Origin: Streptosporangium brasiliense
Lineage (GTDB): Bacteria; Actinomycetota; Actinomycetes; Streptosporangiales; Streptosporangiaceae
DNA length: 64,000 nt
Reading direction: 5' to 3'
NCBI RefSeq assembly: GCF_030811595.1
Contig: NZ_JAUSRB010000002.1
Span: 5,394,001 to 5,458,000 of the forward strand
This document shows, in pieces, positions 25,051-33,005 of this stretch. Below the pieces are notes generated by a model. The model did not search any database. It was not told where the DNA came from and was given only the letters and a program-made list of their open reading frames with translations. The translations under genes were made by a program, and so were the position numbers. The first letter of the stretch is position 1. Each line of letters starts with the position of its first letter.

Positions 25051-25815
25051 ATGGGAATCCTCGAAGGCAAGCGCATCCTGGTCACCGGCGTCCTGACCGA
25101 CGCCTCGATCGCCTTCTCCGTCGCCAAGCTGGCCCAGGAGGAGGGCGCGAAGGTCGTGCTGACCGGTTTCGGCCGCCTCAGCCTGGTCGAGCGCATCGCC
25201 AAACGGCTCCCCGAGCCGCCGCCGGTGATCGAGCTGGACGTGCAGAACGTCGAGCACCTCGACTCGCTGGCCGACCGGGTCGGCGAGCACCTGGACGGGC
25301 TCGACGGCGTGGTGCACTCCATCGGCTTCGCCCCGCAGAGCTGCCTGGGCGGAAACTTCCTGAACACCTCGTGGGAGGACGTGGCCACCGCCCTGCACGT
25401 GTCCACCTACTCGTTCAAGTCGCTGGCCGTAGCCTGCCTGCCGCTGATGAAGGAGGGCGGCGCGGTCGTCGGCCTCGACTTCGACGCCAGCAAGGCCTGG
25501 CCCGTCTACGACTGGATGGGCGTGGCCAAGGCCGGCCTGGAGTCGTGCTCCCGCTACCTGGCCCGCGACCTGGGCAAGCACGGCATCCGCGTCAACCTGG
25601 TCGCGGCCGGGCCGCTGCGCACGATGGCGGCCAAGAGCATCCCGGGCTTCAAGGAGTTCGAGGACAGCTGGCCGGACAAGGCGCCGCTCGGCTGGGACCT
25701 GGGCGACACCGTGCCCGCGGCCAAGGCCTGCCTCGCGCTGATGTCCGACTGGTTCCCGGCCACGACCGGTGAGATCGTCCACGTCGACGGCGGCGTGCAC
25801 GCGATCGGCGCCTGA
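25051..25815 (+). CDS. fabI: Enoyl-[ACP] reductase, InhA/FabI type
   Basis: A 254-residue NADH-dependent enoyl reductase. It starts GILEGKRILVTGVLTDASIA, with the InhA-like ILVTGV-LTDASIAF dinucleotide site. The catalytic Tyr and Lys are in VYDWMGVAKAGLE. It completes the elongation cycle. ATG 25051 follows the fabG stop by one base, so the pair is a tight operon. It is closer to InhA than to proteobacterial FabI in the motif around the active Tyr, and shares that group's likely sensitivity to triclosan-type inhibitors (inference). Confidence 0.93.
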   Translation: MGILEGKRILVTGVLTDASIAFSVAKLAQEEGAKVVLTGFGRLSLVERIAKRLPEPPPVIELDVQNVEHLDSLADRVGEHLDGLDGVVHSIGFAPQSCLGGNFLNTSWEDVATALHVSTYSFKSLAVACLPLMKEGGAVVGLDFDASKAWPVYDWMGVAKAGLESCSRYLARDLGKHGIRVNLVAAGPLRTMAAKSIPGFKEFEDSWPDKAPLGWDLGDTVPAAKACLALMSDWFPATTGEIVHVDGGVHAIGA

Positions 25816-25852
25816 GGGACGCGCACGTGCCCGGACGGCCCGGCCGACACGG

Positions 25853-26746
25853 CTAGGCCGTCCGGTGCCGGCCCATCCGGAGCGGCTCGAACGGCATCGA
25901 CTCCTCCTCGGCCCGCCTGGCGTACAGCAGGCGGACGGCGAGGATCGCCGCGAGCAGCAGGGCGGTGGTGAGCACGGTGCCCAGCGTGTCGGACGACCGG
26001 GTGGGCCTCAGGGGCCGCCCGTCGGTCCTGCGCGTCTGAAGCTCCTGCATGCGCCGCTGGAACTCCTGCATGGCGGGGCGGGGCCACAGCAGCTCGACCC
26101 GGGGCGCCTCGGCGTCGACCACGGGCGAGGGCCGGGGGGCCACCGGCTCCCTGACGTCGGGGACGCGCGTGCGGGTCTCCGACGGGCGCAGCGGCTCCAC
26201 CGGCAGCGGCACCGCCTTCCGCTCGGCCGGCTCGCTCCTGCCGCTCGGTGAGGGGCGGGGGCTCGGCCGCGCAGGTGGCTGCTCGGTCTTCTCCGGCTTC
26301 TCCGGGGCGGAGATCGCCGACGGGCTCGTGCACTCGGGTGAGGCCACCAGCGGCAGGCAGACGTCGTCGAGGGCCTTGGGCAGCAGACTGTCGTCGGCGG
26401 GCGGCTCCGGCGCGGCCCGGGTGTCGGAGGCGGAGGGGGACGGGGCGGAGGCGGGCGGCGGGGCCTCGGCGCTCTTCACGGACGCCTCCTCCGTCTCCTC
26501 GGAGGCGCCTGCGGCGCCGGGGGCGCCGTCCTCCTTCTTGGCGGCCGGGGGCGCCACGGCGTCCGTCACCCCCTCCACGACGTCGCCGACGGTGTCCACG
26601 GCCTTGCACAGACCGCCCGTCACCCCGCCGAGCAGCCCGCCGTTGTCGCAGTCCGGTTGCGCGGCGCTCGCGGCCGCGGCCGCGGCCGTGAAGATCCCGC
26701 CGCTCAGCGCCAGCGCCAGCGCACCGGCAGAGATCGCAGTTCGCAA
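25853..26746 (-). CDS. Secreted, membrane-anchored Pro/Ser/Glu-rich protein
   Basis: A 297-residue protein with a signal peptide ending about ASA-Q30. A short segment with two Cys follows (PDCDNGGLLGGVTGGLCKAV). A long low-complexity Pro/Ser/Glu/Ala region then carries a second Cys pair (DVCLPLVASPEC). A single membrane helix lies at about 254-275, followed by an Arg-rich cytoplasmic tail. This is the layout of a type I anchored cell-surface protein. The start is TTG 26744-26746, after GGGGGG. No domain is recognised. Confidence 0.65.
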   Translation of the reverse strand: MRTAISAGALALALSGGIFTAAAAAASAAQPDCDNGGLLGGVTGGLCKAVDTVGDVVEGVTDAVAPPAAKKEDGAPGAAGASEETEEASVKSAEAPPPASAPSPSASDTRAAPEPPADDSLLPKALDDVCLPLVASPECTSPSAISAPEKPEKTEQPPARPSPRPSPSGRSEPAERKAVPLPVEPLRPSETRTRVPDVREPVAPRPSPVVDAEAPRVELLWPRPAMQEFQRRMQELQTRRTDGRPLRPTRSSDTLGTVLTTALLLAAILAVRLLYARRAEEESMPFEPLRMGRHRTA

Positions 26747-26960
26747 TTGCCCCCCTTGCCCATCAACGGTCGGACCTCGCCGACATCCGGGCGCCCCCTC
26801 CCGTCGCTCATTGACAGTTTTGTGGGGAGGCCGGAGTTTTCCAGGTAAAGTTGCGATTCGGTATCGACTAGTGATACGCGAGATGGATTCTCATTCTCTC
26901 CTCGTCTCCCGTCCCCACGGCGTTCCGCCTGCGCGGGCCGCGGGGACGTCCGCGCGGGTC

Positions 26961-27905
26961 TCAGTCCGCGGAGACGTCGTCGAGCGCCTCCCTGATCTCC
27001 ATCGGCAGGGTGAGGTCCTCGGCCTGGAGCACGCCGGAGAGCTGGGCGTGGGTGCGGGCACCGACGATCGCCGAGGTCACCCCGGGCTGGTCGCGGACCC
27101 AGGACAGGGCGACCGACAGAGGTGAGACGCCCAGCCCCTCGGCCGCGGTCGTCACCGACTCCACGACCCGCCGGCACCTCTCGTCCAGGTAGGGCGTGAC
27201 GAAGTCGGCGAAGTGCGGGGTCGCGGCCCGCGAGTCGGCGGGGATGCCCGTGCGGTATTTGCCGGTCAGCACCCCCCGGCCGAGCGGCGACCAGGCGAGC
27301 ACCCCGGCGCCGACGTGCTCGGCGGCCGGGACCAGCTCGCGCTCGGCCTCCCTGGCCAGCAGCGAGTATTCGACCTGGGCCGCGACGATCGGCACCCGGC
27401 CGGGGACCGCCCGCTGTCCGACGGCGGCCGCCGCGAGCTGCCAGCCGGTGTAGTCGCACACCCCGGCGTAGGCCGCCCGGCCCGAGGACACGATGGCGTC
27501 CACCGCGGCCAGGGTCTCCTCCAGGGGGACGTCCGGGTCGAAGGCGTGCAGCTGCCACAGCTCCACCTCGTTGACCCCGAGACGGGTCAGCGAGGCGTCG
27601 ATGGCGGCGATCAGGTGCCGGCGGGAGGCGTCGCGCGGCCGGCGCCCGGCGGGGGTGAGCACGGCCTTGGTCGACAGCACCAGCTCCGAGCGCGGCACCG
27701 CGTCGCGGATCAGCCTGCCCAGCAGCCTCTCGGCCTCGCCGCCCGTGTAGACGTCCGCGGTGTCGATGAGGGTGCCGCCGGCCTCGGCGAACGTGCGGAG
27801 CTGCGCCGCGGCCTCCTCGGCGCCGGTGTCACGTCCCCATGTCATCGTCCCCAGCCCGAGGCGGGATACCGACAGGCCGCTCCGGCCCACATAGCGCTGC
27901 TCCAT
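26961..27905 (-). CDS. Aldo/keto reductase
   Basis: A 314-residue NADPH-dependent oxidoreductase with the (beta/alpha)8 pattern. The Asp-Tyr pair is in DTADVYTGG, the Lys in LSTKA, and the His position in WQLHAFD. The C-terminal cofactor segment is SWVRDQPGVTSAIVGAR. The substrate cannot be read from sequence; the subfamily (Kv-beta/YajO-like) acts on varied carbonyls. Start ATG 27903-27905. It is a single gene divergent from the phosphatase-mshC block. Confidence 0.9.
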   Translation of the reverse strand: MEQRYVGRSGLSVSRLGLGTMTWGRDTGAEEAAAQLRTFAEAGGTLIDTADVYTGGEAERLLGRLIRDAVPRSELVLSTKAVLTPAGRRPRDASRRHLIAAIDASLTRLGVNEVELWQLHAFDPDVPLEETLAAVDAIVSSGRAAYAGVCDYTGWQLAAAAVGQRAVPGRVPIVAAQVEYSLLAREAERELVPAAEHVGAGVLAWSPLGRGVLTGKYRTGIPADSRAATPHFADFVTPYLDERCRRVVESVTTAAEGLGVSPLSVALSWVRDQPGVTSAIVGARTHAQLSGVLQAEDLTLPMEIREALDDVSAD

Positions 27906-27970
27906 GATCCGGCCAGGTTACCGGTCGGGCAGTTAAAAGTAGTGGAGTGAAGCCTGCAAGACTTGGCCAC

Positions 27971-28669
27971 GTGACGACCTTGTTGCTGGCCAGACACGGC
28001 CTGACCCACCTGACCGGTCCGGTGCTGGCCGGCTGGACCCCGGATGTCCATCTCAGCACGGCGGGCCAGGCGCAGGCGGAGGCGCTGGCCGCGCGGCTGG
28101 CGACGCTGGAGCTGGACGCGATCGTCTCCAGCCCGCTGGAGCGCTGCCAGGAGACCGCCCAGGCGATCGCCGACGGCCGGGTGGCGCGGGTGCAGACCGA
28201 CGAGCGGTTCGGCGAGTGCCGCTACGGCGAGTGGACGGGCCGCCCGCTCGGCGAGCTCGCCAAGGATCCCCTCTGGAAGGTCGTGCAGACCCATCCGAGC
28301 GCCGTGACCTTCCCCGGGGGAGAATCCCTGCCCGCCGTCCAGCACCGGGCGGTGACCGCCGTCAGGGAGTGGAACGAGCGCCTGGGCCCGGAGGCGGTCT
28401 ATCTCGTCTGCAGTCACGGAGACGTGATCAAGGCCATCGTGGCCGACGCGATGGGGCTCCATCTGGACCAGTTCCAGCGGATAGCGGCCGATCCCGCCTC
28501 GCTCACCGCGATCCGCTACACCCCCTTGCGTCCCTTCGTGCTCAGGCTCAACGACGTCGGCGGAGATGTGACAGGACTGCGTCCCCCGGAGGGTTCGGAG
28601 GATGGCGACGGGGGAGAAAATCTCACCGGGAGCGATGCCGCAGTCGGCGGCGGAGCCGGGACCACGTAA
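27971..28669 (+). CDS. Histidine phosphatase (phosphoglycerate-mutase-like)
   Basis: A 232-residue histidine-phosphatase-superfamily protein. The phospho-His motif is LLARHGLT (His9), and the second catalytic His is in CSHGDVIKA. It matches the actinobacterial MSMEG_4193-type subfamily that sits next to DUF3090, SCO1664 and MshC; the substrate is unknown. GTG 27971 gives the usual N-terminus (TTLLLARHG). GTG 27947 is possible. A Gly/Asp-rich tail of about 30 residues follows the domain. Confidence 0.87.
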   Translation: MTTLLLARHGLTHLTGPVLAGWTPDVHLSTAGQAQAEALAARLATLELDAIVSSPLERCQETAQAIADGRVARVQTDERFGECRYGEWTGRPLGELAKDPLWKVVQTHPSAVTFPGGESLPAVQHRAVTAVREWNERLGPEAVYLVCSHGDVIKAIVADAMGLHLDQFQRIAADPASLTAIRYTPLRPFVLRLNDVGGDVTGLRPPEGSEDGDGGENLTGSDAAVGGGAGTT

Positions 28670-28672
28670 GGT
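28667..28672 (+). promoter_or_regulatory. -10 element before DUF3090
   Basis: TAAGGT, whose first three bases are the stop codon of the phosphatase gene, lies 6 bases before ATG 28679. It would give a leaderless DUF3090-SCO1664 message inside the operon. Confidence 0.4.
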
Positions 28673-28678
28673 CGGGCT

Positions 28679-29272
28679 ATGCCGGTCTTCGACTATGACC
28701 CACCCGAGAGGTTTGTGGCCGGTGCCGTTGGGCAACCGGGATCACGAGCCTTCTTCCTGCAGGCCCGGGGACAGGGCCGGTTGACCACCGTGGGGCTGGA
28801 GAAGTTCCAGGTCGCCGCGCTGGCCGACCGGCTGGACGAGCTCCTCGACGAGGTCCTGCGGCGCAGCGGCGGGACCGCCCAGGTCCCGGCCGCCGCCCCC
28901 GCCGGGCTGACCGACAACGGCCCGCTCGACGTGCCGATCAGCGAGGACTTCAAAGTCGGCACGATGGCCCTGGCCTGGGACGCCGACACCGCGCAGGTGG
29001 TGATCGAGGCCCAGGAGATCGTCGCCGAGGACGAGGAGTTCGAGGAGTCCTCGCTGGCCGGGCTCACCGAGGCCGCCGAGCCCGCGGTGCTGCGCGTGCA
29101 CATCAGTCCCGGCGTGGCCCGGGCCTTCACCAAACGCGCCATGGCCCTCGTCGCGGCGGGCCGTCCACCCTGTCCGCTCTGCGGCCAGCCGCTCGATGCC
29201 GACGGGCATATCTGCGTGCGTCTCAATGGTTACCGGGGTAGTAGCGCTTCATCGGTCGAGGGAGGCGAATGA
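28679..29272 (+). CDS. DUF3090 family protein with C-terminal zinc ribbon
   Basis: A 197-residue protein of an actinobacterial family. The body (PERFVAGAVGQPGSRAFFLQARG, VGLEKFQVAALADRLDELLD) is followed by the likely zinc-binding end CPLCGQPLDADGHIC. It always seems to travel with the SCO1664 family, with which it overlaps here by 4 bases, suggesting a complex. The function is unknown. Leaderless start at ATG 28679. Confidence 0.85.
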   Translation: MPVFDYDPPERFVAGAVGQPGSRAFFLQARGQGRLTTVGLEKFQVAALADRLDELLDEVLRRSGGTAQVPAAAPAGLTDNGPLDVPISEDFKVGTMALAWDADTAQVVIEAQEIVAEDEEFEESSLAGLTEAAEPAVLRVHISPGVARAFTKRAMALVAAGRPPCPLCGQPLDADGHICVRLNGYRGSSASSVEGGE

Positions 29273-30030
29273 GTGCCGAAAGCGAGCCCACGCTGAGCGC
29301 GGCGCCCGCGAGGGGGTTGGACGACGAGACCGCTCTGCGTCTGCTCCGCGACGGTCGGCTGGAGGTCGAGGGCCGGCTGATCGAAGCGAGCAACATGACG
29401 CTCTACTGTTCCGTACGGCTCGGCGGGCACGTGGCGGCCTGCGTCTACAAGCCCGTACGCGGGGAGCGCCCGCTCTGGGACTTCCCCGACGGCACCCTGG
29501 CCGCCCGGGAGGTGGCCGCCTTCGAGGTCTCGGCGGCGACCGGCTGGCGGATCGTCCCGCCGACCGTCTACCGCGACGGCCCCTTCGGCCCCGGCATGTG
29601 CCAGCTCTGGATCGACACCGACCCCGAGGTCGACCTGATGGCGCTCATCCGCAGCCGGCTGCCCGCGCTGCGCCGGATGGCCGTCTTCGACGCCGTCGTC
29701 AACAACGCCGACCGCAAGGGCGGCCATCTGCTCCCGCTGGTCGACGGCCACATCCACGGGGTCGACCACGGCGTCTCCTTCTCCGCCGACGACAAGCTCC
29801 GCACCGTGCTCTGGCAGTGGCGCGGCAAGCCCCTGTCCCGGGAGGCCATGAACGTCCTGGCCCGCCTTGAGCGGGACCTGGAGCAGGGGCGCCTGGGCCG
29901 CCGGCTCCGCGAGCTGCTCACCCTGGCCGAGGTCGAGGCCACCTGGTCCCGGGTCCGCAGGCTGCTCGACACCGGCCTGCACCCGCTGCCCTCCCAGGAC
30001 TGGCCCGCGATCCCCTGGCCCCCGATCTGA
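29269..30030 (+). CDS. SCO1664-family protein (phosphatidylinositol-kinase-like fold)
   Basis: A 253-residue protein. It has GG-strand features of a PI3/4-kinase-like fold (VYKPVRGERPLWDFPDGTLAARE), a probable catalytic-loop Asp/Asn set in DAVVNNADRKGGHLL (about 143-157), and the metal-site-like HGVDHGVSF. It resembles the SCO1664 family, whose activity has not been shown to my knowledge. The ATGA overlap with DUF3090 implies co-translation. Together with the histidine phosphatase upstream, it may form a kinase/phosphatase pair (inference). Confidence 0.85.
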   Translation: MSAESEPTLSAAPARGLDDETALRLLRDGRLEVEGRLIEASNMTLYCSVRLGGHVAACVYKPVRGERPLWDFPDGTLAAREVAAFEVSAATGWRIVPPTVYRDGPFGPGMCQLWIDTDPEVDLMALIRSRLPALRRMAVFDAVVNNADRKGGHLLPLVDGHIHGVDHGVSFSADDKLRTVLWQWRGKPLSREAMNVLARLERDLEQGRLGRRLRELLTLAEVEATWSRVRRLLDTGLHPLPSQDWPAIPWPPI

Positions 30031-30050
30031 GGCGGTCCCCGGCGGGGGCG

Positions 30051-30056
30051 TACCCT
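30051..30056 (+). promoter_or_regulatory. -10 element before the NRDE gene
   Basis: TACCCT followed by 7 bases and ATG 30064; no ribosome site, so probably leaderless. Confidence 0.35.
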
Positions 30057-30063
30057 GCCGGGC

Positions 30064-30780
30064 ATGTGCACGGTTGTCGTCAGCATCGATCCGAGCGCCG
30101 AGATCCCCCTGATCCTCGTCGGGGTGCGCGATGAGTTCACCACCCGGCCCTGGCTCCCTCCGGCCGAGCACTGGCCGGGCCTGATCGGCGGGCGCGACCT
30201 CCAGGCGGGAGGCACCTGGCTGGCCGTCGACCCCGCGGCCAGGCGGGTGGGCGCGCTGCTCAACGGCCGCGGCCTGCTCGCGCCGGAGGACACGCGCCGT
30301 TCCCGGGGCGAGCTGCCGCTGCGGGCGGCGGCCGCAGGCCGCCTGCCGGACCTGGACCTGACCCGCTACGACCCCTTCCACCTGGTCCTGGCCGATCCCG
30401 GTGGGGCCCGGGTGTGGCACTGGAACGGGACGGAGCTGGGGGTGGACGAGCTCCCCGCCGGGACCCACATGATCGTCAACAGCGGCTGGGAGCAGGGCGA
30501 CGACAACGAGCGCGTCGCGTTCTTCCGCCCGCTCTTCGCCAAGGCCGGCCGTCCCCCGGCCCTCGACGCCCCCTGGGGGGAGTGGCGGGAGCTCGCGACC
30601 GGGGCGGGCCTGCCCCCCGAGGATCCCCGCACCATGATCATCCATCAGGAGCTGCCCGACGGGCGGGCCTACGGCTCCCTGTCGGTCACCCTGCTGGCGC
30701 TGGCCGCCGGCGGGGTCCGCTACGACTTCACCGATGATCCACGCGATCCGGCGGCCTTCCGTCGCGTCCTGCCGGAATGA
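30064..30780 (+). CDS. NRDE (TANGO2-like) family protein
   Basis: A 238-residue protein beginning MCTVVVS and continuing to GVRDEFTTRPW. The Cys2 start and the NRDE-like VRDE motif define the NRDE/TANGO2 family, which may have an Ntn-hydrolase fold with the N-terminal Cys as nucleophile. Its biochemical function is unsettled. It lies between the SCO1664 gene and mshC, where I do not recall it in Streptomyces. Confidence 0.85.
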   Translation: MCTVVVSIDPSAEIPLILVGVRDEFTTRPWLPPAEHWPGLIGGRDLQAGGTWLAVDPAARRVGALLNGRGLLAPEDTRRSRGELPLRAAAAGRLPDLDLTRYDPFHLVLADPGGARVWHWNGTELGVDELPAGTHMIVNSGWEQGDDNERVAFFRPLFAKAGRPPALDAPWGEWRELATGAGLPPEDPRTMIIHQELPDGRAYGSLSVTLLALAAGGVRYDFTDDPRDPAAFRRVLPE

Positions 30781-30859
30781 CGGGCCGAGCTCCGGCGGTT
30801 GACATGAGTGCCCCGTGTCCCCACCGCCCCGGGCTGATCGGGGCGGTCCGTCCGCTGGA

Positions 30860-30865
30860 TAGGCT
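30860..30865 (+). promoter_or_regulatory. -10 element of the mshC promoter
   Basis: TAGGCT followed by 6 bases and ATG 30872; no Shine-Dalgarno is seen, so the mRNA is probably leaderless. Confidence 0.45.
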
Positions 30866-30871
30866 CAATAC

Positions 30872-32095
30872 ATGAGATCGTGGTCTGCGCCGAAGGTCCC
30901 TCGGCTCCCTGGTGTTGGTGCTCCGCTGCGGTTGTTCGACACCGCCGCAGGAGAGGTCGGCCCCACCCAGCCCGGCCCCACGGCGCGGCTGTACGTCTGC
31001 GGCATCACGCCCTACGACGCCACCCATCTGGGGCACGCCAACACCTACCTCGCCTTCGACCTGGTCAACCGGGTCTGGCAGGACGCCGGTCATGACGTCC
31101 ACTTCACCCAGAACACCACCGACGTGGACGATCCGCTCCTGGAACGTGCCGAACAGACCGGGCAGGACTGGCGGGAGCTCGCCGAGCGGGAGATCGAGCT
31201 GTTCCGCACCGACATGGAGGCGCTGCGGATCCTCCCCCCGCGCGAATACGTCGGCGTCACCGAGGTGATCGACCAGGTCGCCGAGCTGATCGAGCTCCTG
31301 CGCGACAAGGGGGCCACCTACGTCCTCGACGGGGACGTCTACTTCGACGTCTCCGCGGCGCCGAAGTTCGGCGCCGTCTCGGGATACTCCGAGGAGCGGA
31401 TGATCGACCTGGCCGGCCAGCGCGGCGGCGACCCCGACAGGCCCGGCAAGAAGCACCCGCTCGACTGGGTGCTCTGGCGCGCCGAGCGCCCCGGTGAGCC
31501 GTCCTGGCCCTCGCCGTTCGGCCGGGGCAGGCCCGGCTGGCACATCGAGTGCACCGCGATCGCGCTGGCCAACCTGGGCAGCGGGTTCGACGTCGCGGGC
31601 GGCGGCTCCGACCTGATCTTCCCCCACCACGAGTGCGGCGCCCACGAGGGCCACGTCGCCTGCAACGAGTGGCCCTTCGCCAGGGCCTACGTGCACGCGG
31701 GCATGGTCGCCCTCGACGGCGAGAAGATGTCCAAGTCCAAGGGCAACCTGGTCTTCGTCTCCCGGCTCCGCCAGGAGACCGACCCGATGGCCATCCGGCT
31801 GTCCCTGCTGGCGCACCACTACCGCAGCGACTGGGAGTGGACCGCCGACCAGCTCGCCTCCGCCGAGGCACGGCTGGCGCGCTGGCGCGCCGCCACCGGC
31901 CTGCCGGCCGGCCCGGAGGCGGAGACCGTGCTCGCGGAGATCCGCGCCCGCATGACCGACGACCTGGACACCCCCGGAGCGCTCGCGGTCGTCGACGCCT
32001 GGGCCGACCGGGCGCTGGCCGGGGGTGGCGCCGACCCCGGGGCGCCCGCGCTCGTGACGGACATCGTGGACGCGCTGCTCGGCGTCAGGCTCTGA
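30872..32095 (+). CDS. mshC: Mycothiol ligase MshC (cysteine:GlcN-Ins ligase)
   Basis: A 407-residue paralogue of cysteinyl-tRNA synthetase. It joins cysteine to GlcN-myo-inositol with ATP in mycothiol synthesis. The zinc Cys43 and the HIGH-type HLGH at 52-55 are in YVCGITPYDATHLGHANT; the second zinc ligands are in WHIECTA and HHECGAHE. The KMSKS loop is EKMSKSKGN. The protein lacks the tRNA anticodon domain, as MshC should. Its presence places the organism among mycothiol-producing actinobacteria. Confidence 0.96.
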   Translation: MRSWSAPKVPRLPGVGAPLRLFDTAAGEVGPTQPGPTARLYVCGITPYDATHLGHANTYLAFDLVNRVWQDAGHDVHFTQNTTDVDDPLLERAEQTGQDWRELAEREIELFRTDMEALRILPPREYVGVTEVIDQVAELIELLRDKGATYVLDGDVYFDVSAAPKFGAVSGYSEERMIDLAGQRGGDPDRPGKKHPLDWVLWRAERPGEPSWPSPFGRGRPGWHIECTAIALANLGSGFDVAGGGSDLIFPHHECGAHEGHVACNEWPFARAYVHAGMVALDGEKMSKSKGNLVFVSRLRQETDPMAIRLSLLAHHYRSDWEWTADQLASAEARLARWRAATGLPAGPEAETVLAEIRARMTDDLDTPGALAVVDAWADRALAGGGADPGAPALVTDIVDALLGVRL

Positions 32096-32203
32096 CGGCC
32101 CGTCCCCGCGGCGACGGCGCCCGCCGGCGACGGAGGGCGCCCGGAGACGGGCCCCGAGCCGGCCGGCGGCCCTCACCGGACCCGGGGCGGCAAGGGCGCA
32201 TGG

Positions 32204-32235
32204 GTGTGGGGGTGGCCATCGAGACGGCCACCCCC
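32204..32235. terminator. Strong hairpin between mshC and the ROK remnant
   Basis: A perfect 12-base stem (GTGGGGGTGGCC/GGCCACCCCCAC) with an 8-base loop, extendable by further pairs. It lies 108 bases after mshC and can serve both converging genes. There is no U-tract on either side. Confidence 0.6.
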
Positions 32236-32328
32236 ACGCTCATGGAGGGATGTAGTAGTTGCCGGACTGAAGGACAGGGTGACTCAAAGGACGGGCAGGG
32301 CCGGTGACCGTGAACGGGTATGTGAGGG

Positions 32329-32925
32329 TCAGGCGGGGGTGAACAGGCTCCGCACGGCGACCGCTGCGGCGCCGCGGGCCCATTCCTCGAAGGGGAGCGG
32401 GCGCAGCAGGAGCTCGCAGCGGGCCGCGCTGCCGAAGGCCTGCGCGGCGAAGGTCCGCCGGAGCCGGTCCTCGAAGAGGCCGAAGGCCTCCAGGCCCTCG
32501 CCCGACACGACCACCCGTTCCGGGCCGAACAGGTTGACCAGGGCCGCCAGACCTCGTCCGATGGCGTGACCGGCGCGGGCGAACACCTCGCGGACGGCCG
32601 GGTCACCGGCGCGGGCCCGCTCCACGGCCTGTGCCATGGTCAGTTCCGCCTCGCCGGTGACGTGCCTCGTCCGGGTGACGATCGCCTCGGTCGAAGCGAT
32701 CGCCTCCACGCAGCCGGTCCCGCCGCAGTGGCATGGCGGGCCGGACTCGGCGACCGGCACGTGCCCGATCTCCCCGGCGACGCCGTACGCGCCGGAGACC
32801 AGACCTCCGTTGACGACCAGCCCCGAGCCGATGTCAGCACCAGCTCGAAGACGGTCGCGGCCGCCGGGCTGGTGATGGGCGCCCTGGAGGGTGCGATGCG
32901 CGGCATGCCGGAACAGTACGGTCAA
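32329..32925 (-). pseudogene. Truncated ROK-family gene (C-terminal part only)
   Basis: About 170 residues match the C-terminal half of a ROK kinase/repressor. IGSGLVVNGGLVSGAYGVAGEIGH is followed by the zinc/substrate motif CHCGGTGCVE and a helical end. The first part (from 32925) is Arg/His-rich and unlike ROK. The usual N-terminal winged helix and ATP-site DxGG are missing. On the minus strand they would lie where the alpha-galactosidase gene now is, so a deletion has removed them. It may once have repressed that gene. It could still be transcribed but is unlikely to bind DNA. Confidence 0.7.
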
Positions 32926-33005
32926 TAAATTAACTTCGTCAAGAATGTATTTCTGCCTGACTCCGGCCTACGCTACGGGCAAACCCCTTGATCCTTGGAG
33001 TCCTG

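Noticed and set aside
26861..26877. GTATC/GATAC inverted repeat around ACTAGT as an operator
   Set aside because: Only five base pairs match on each side, too little evidence for a site.
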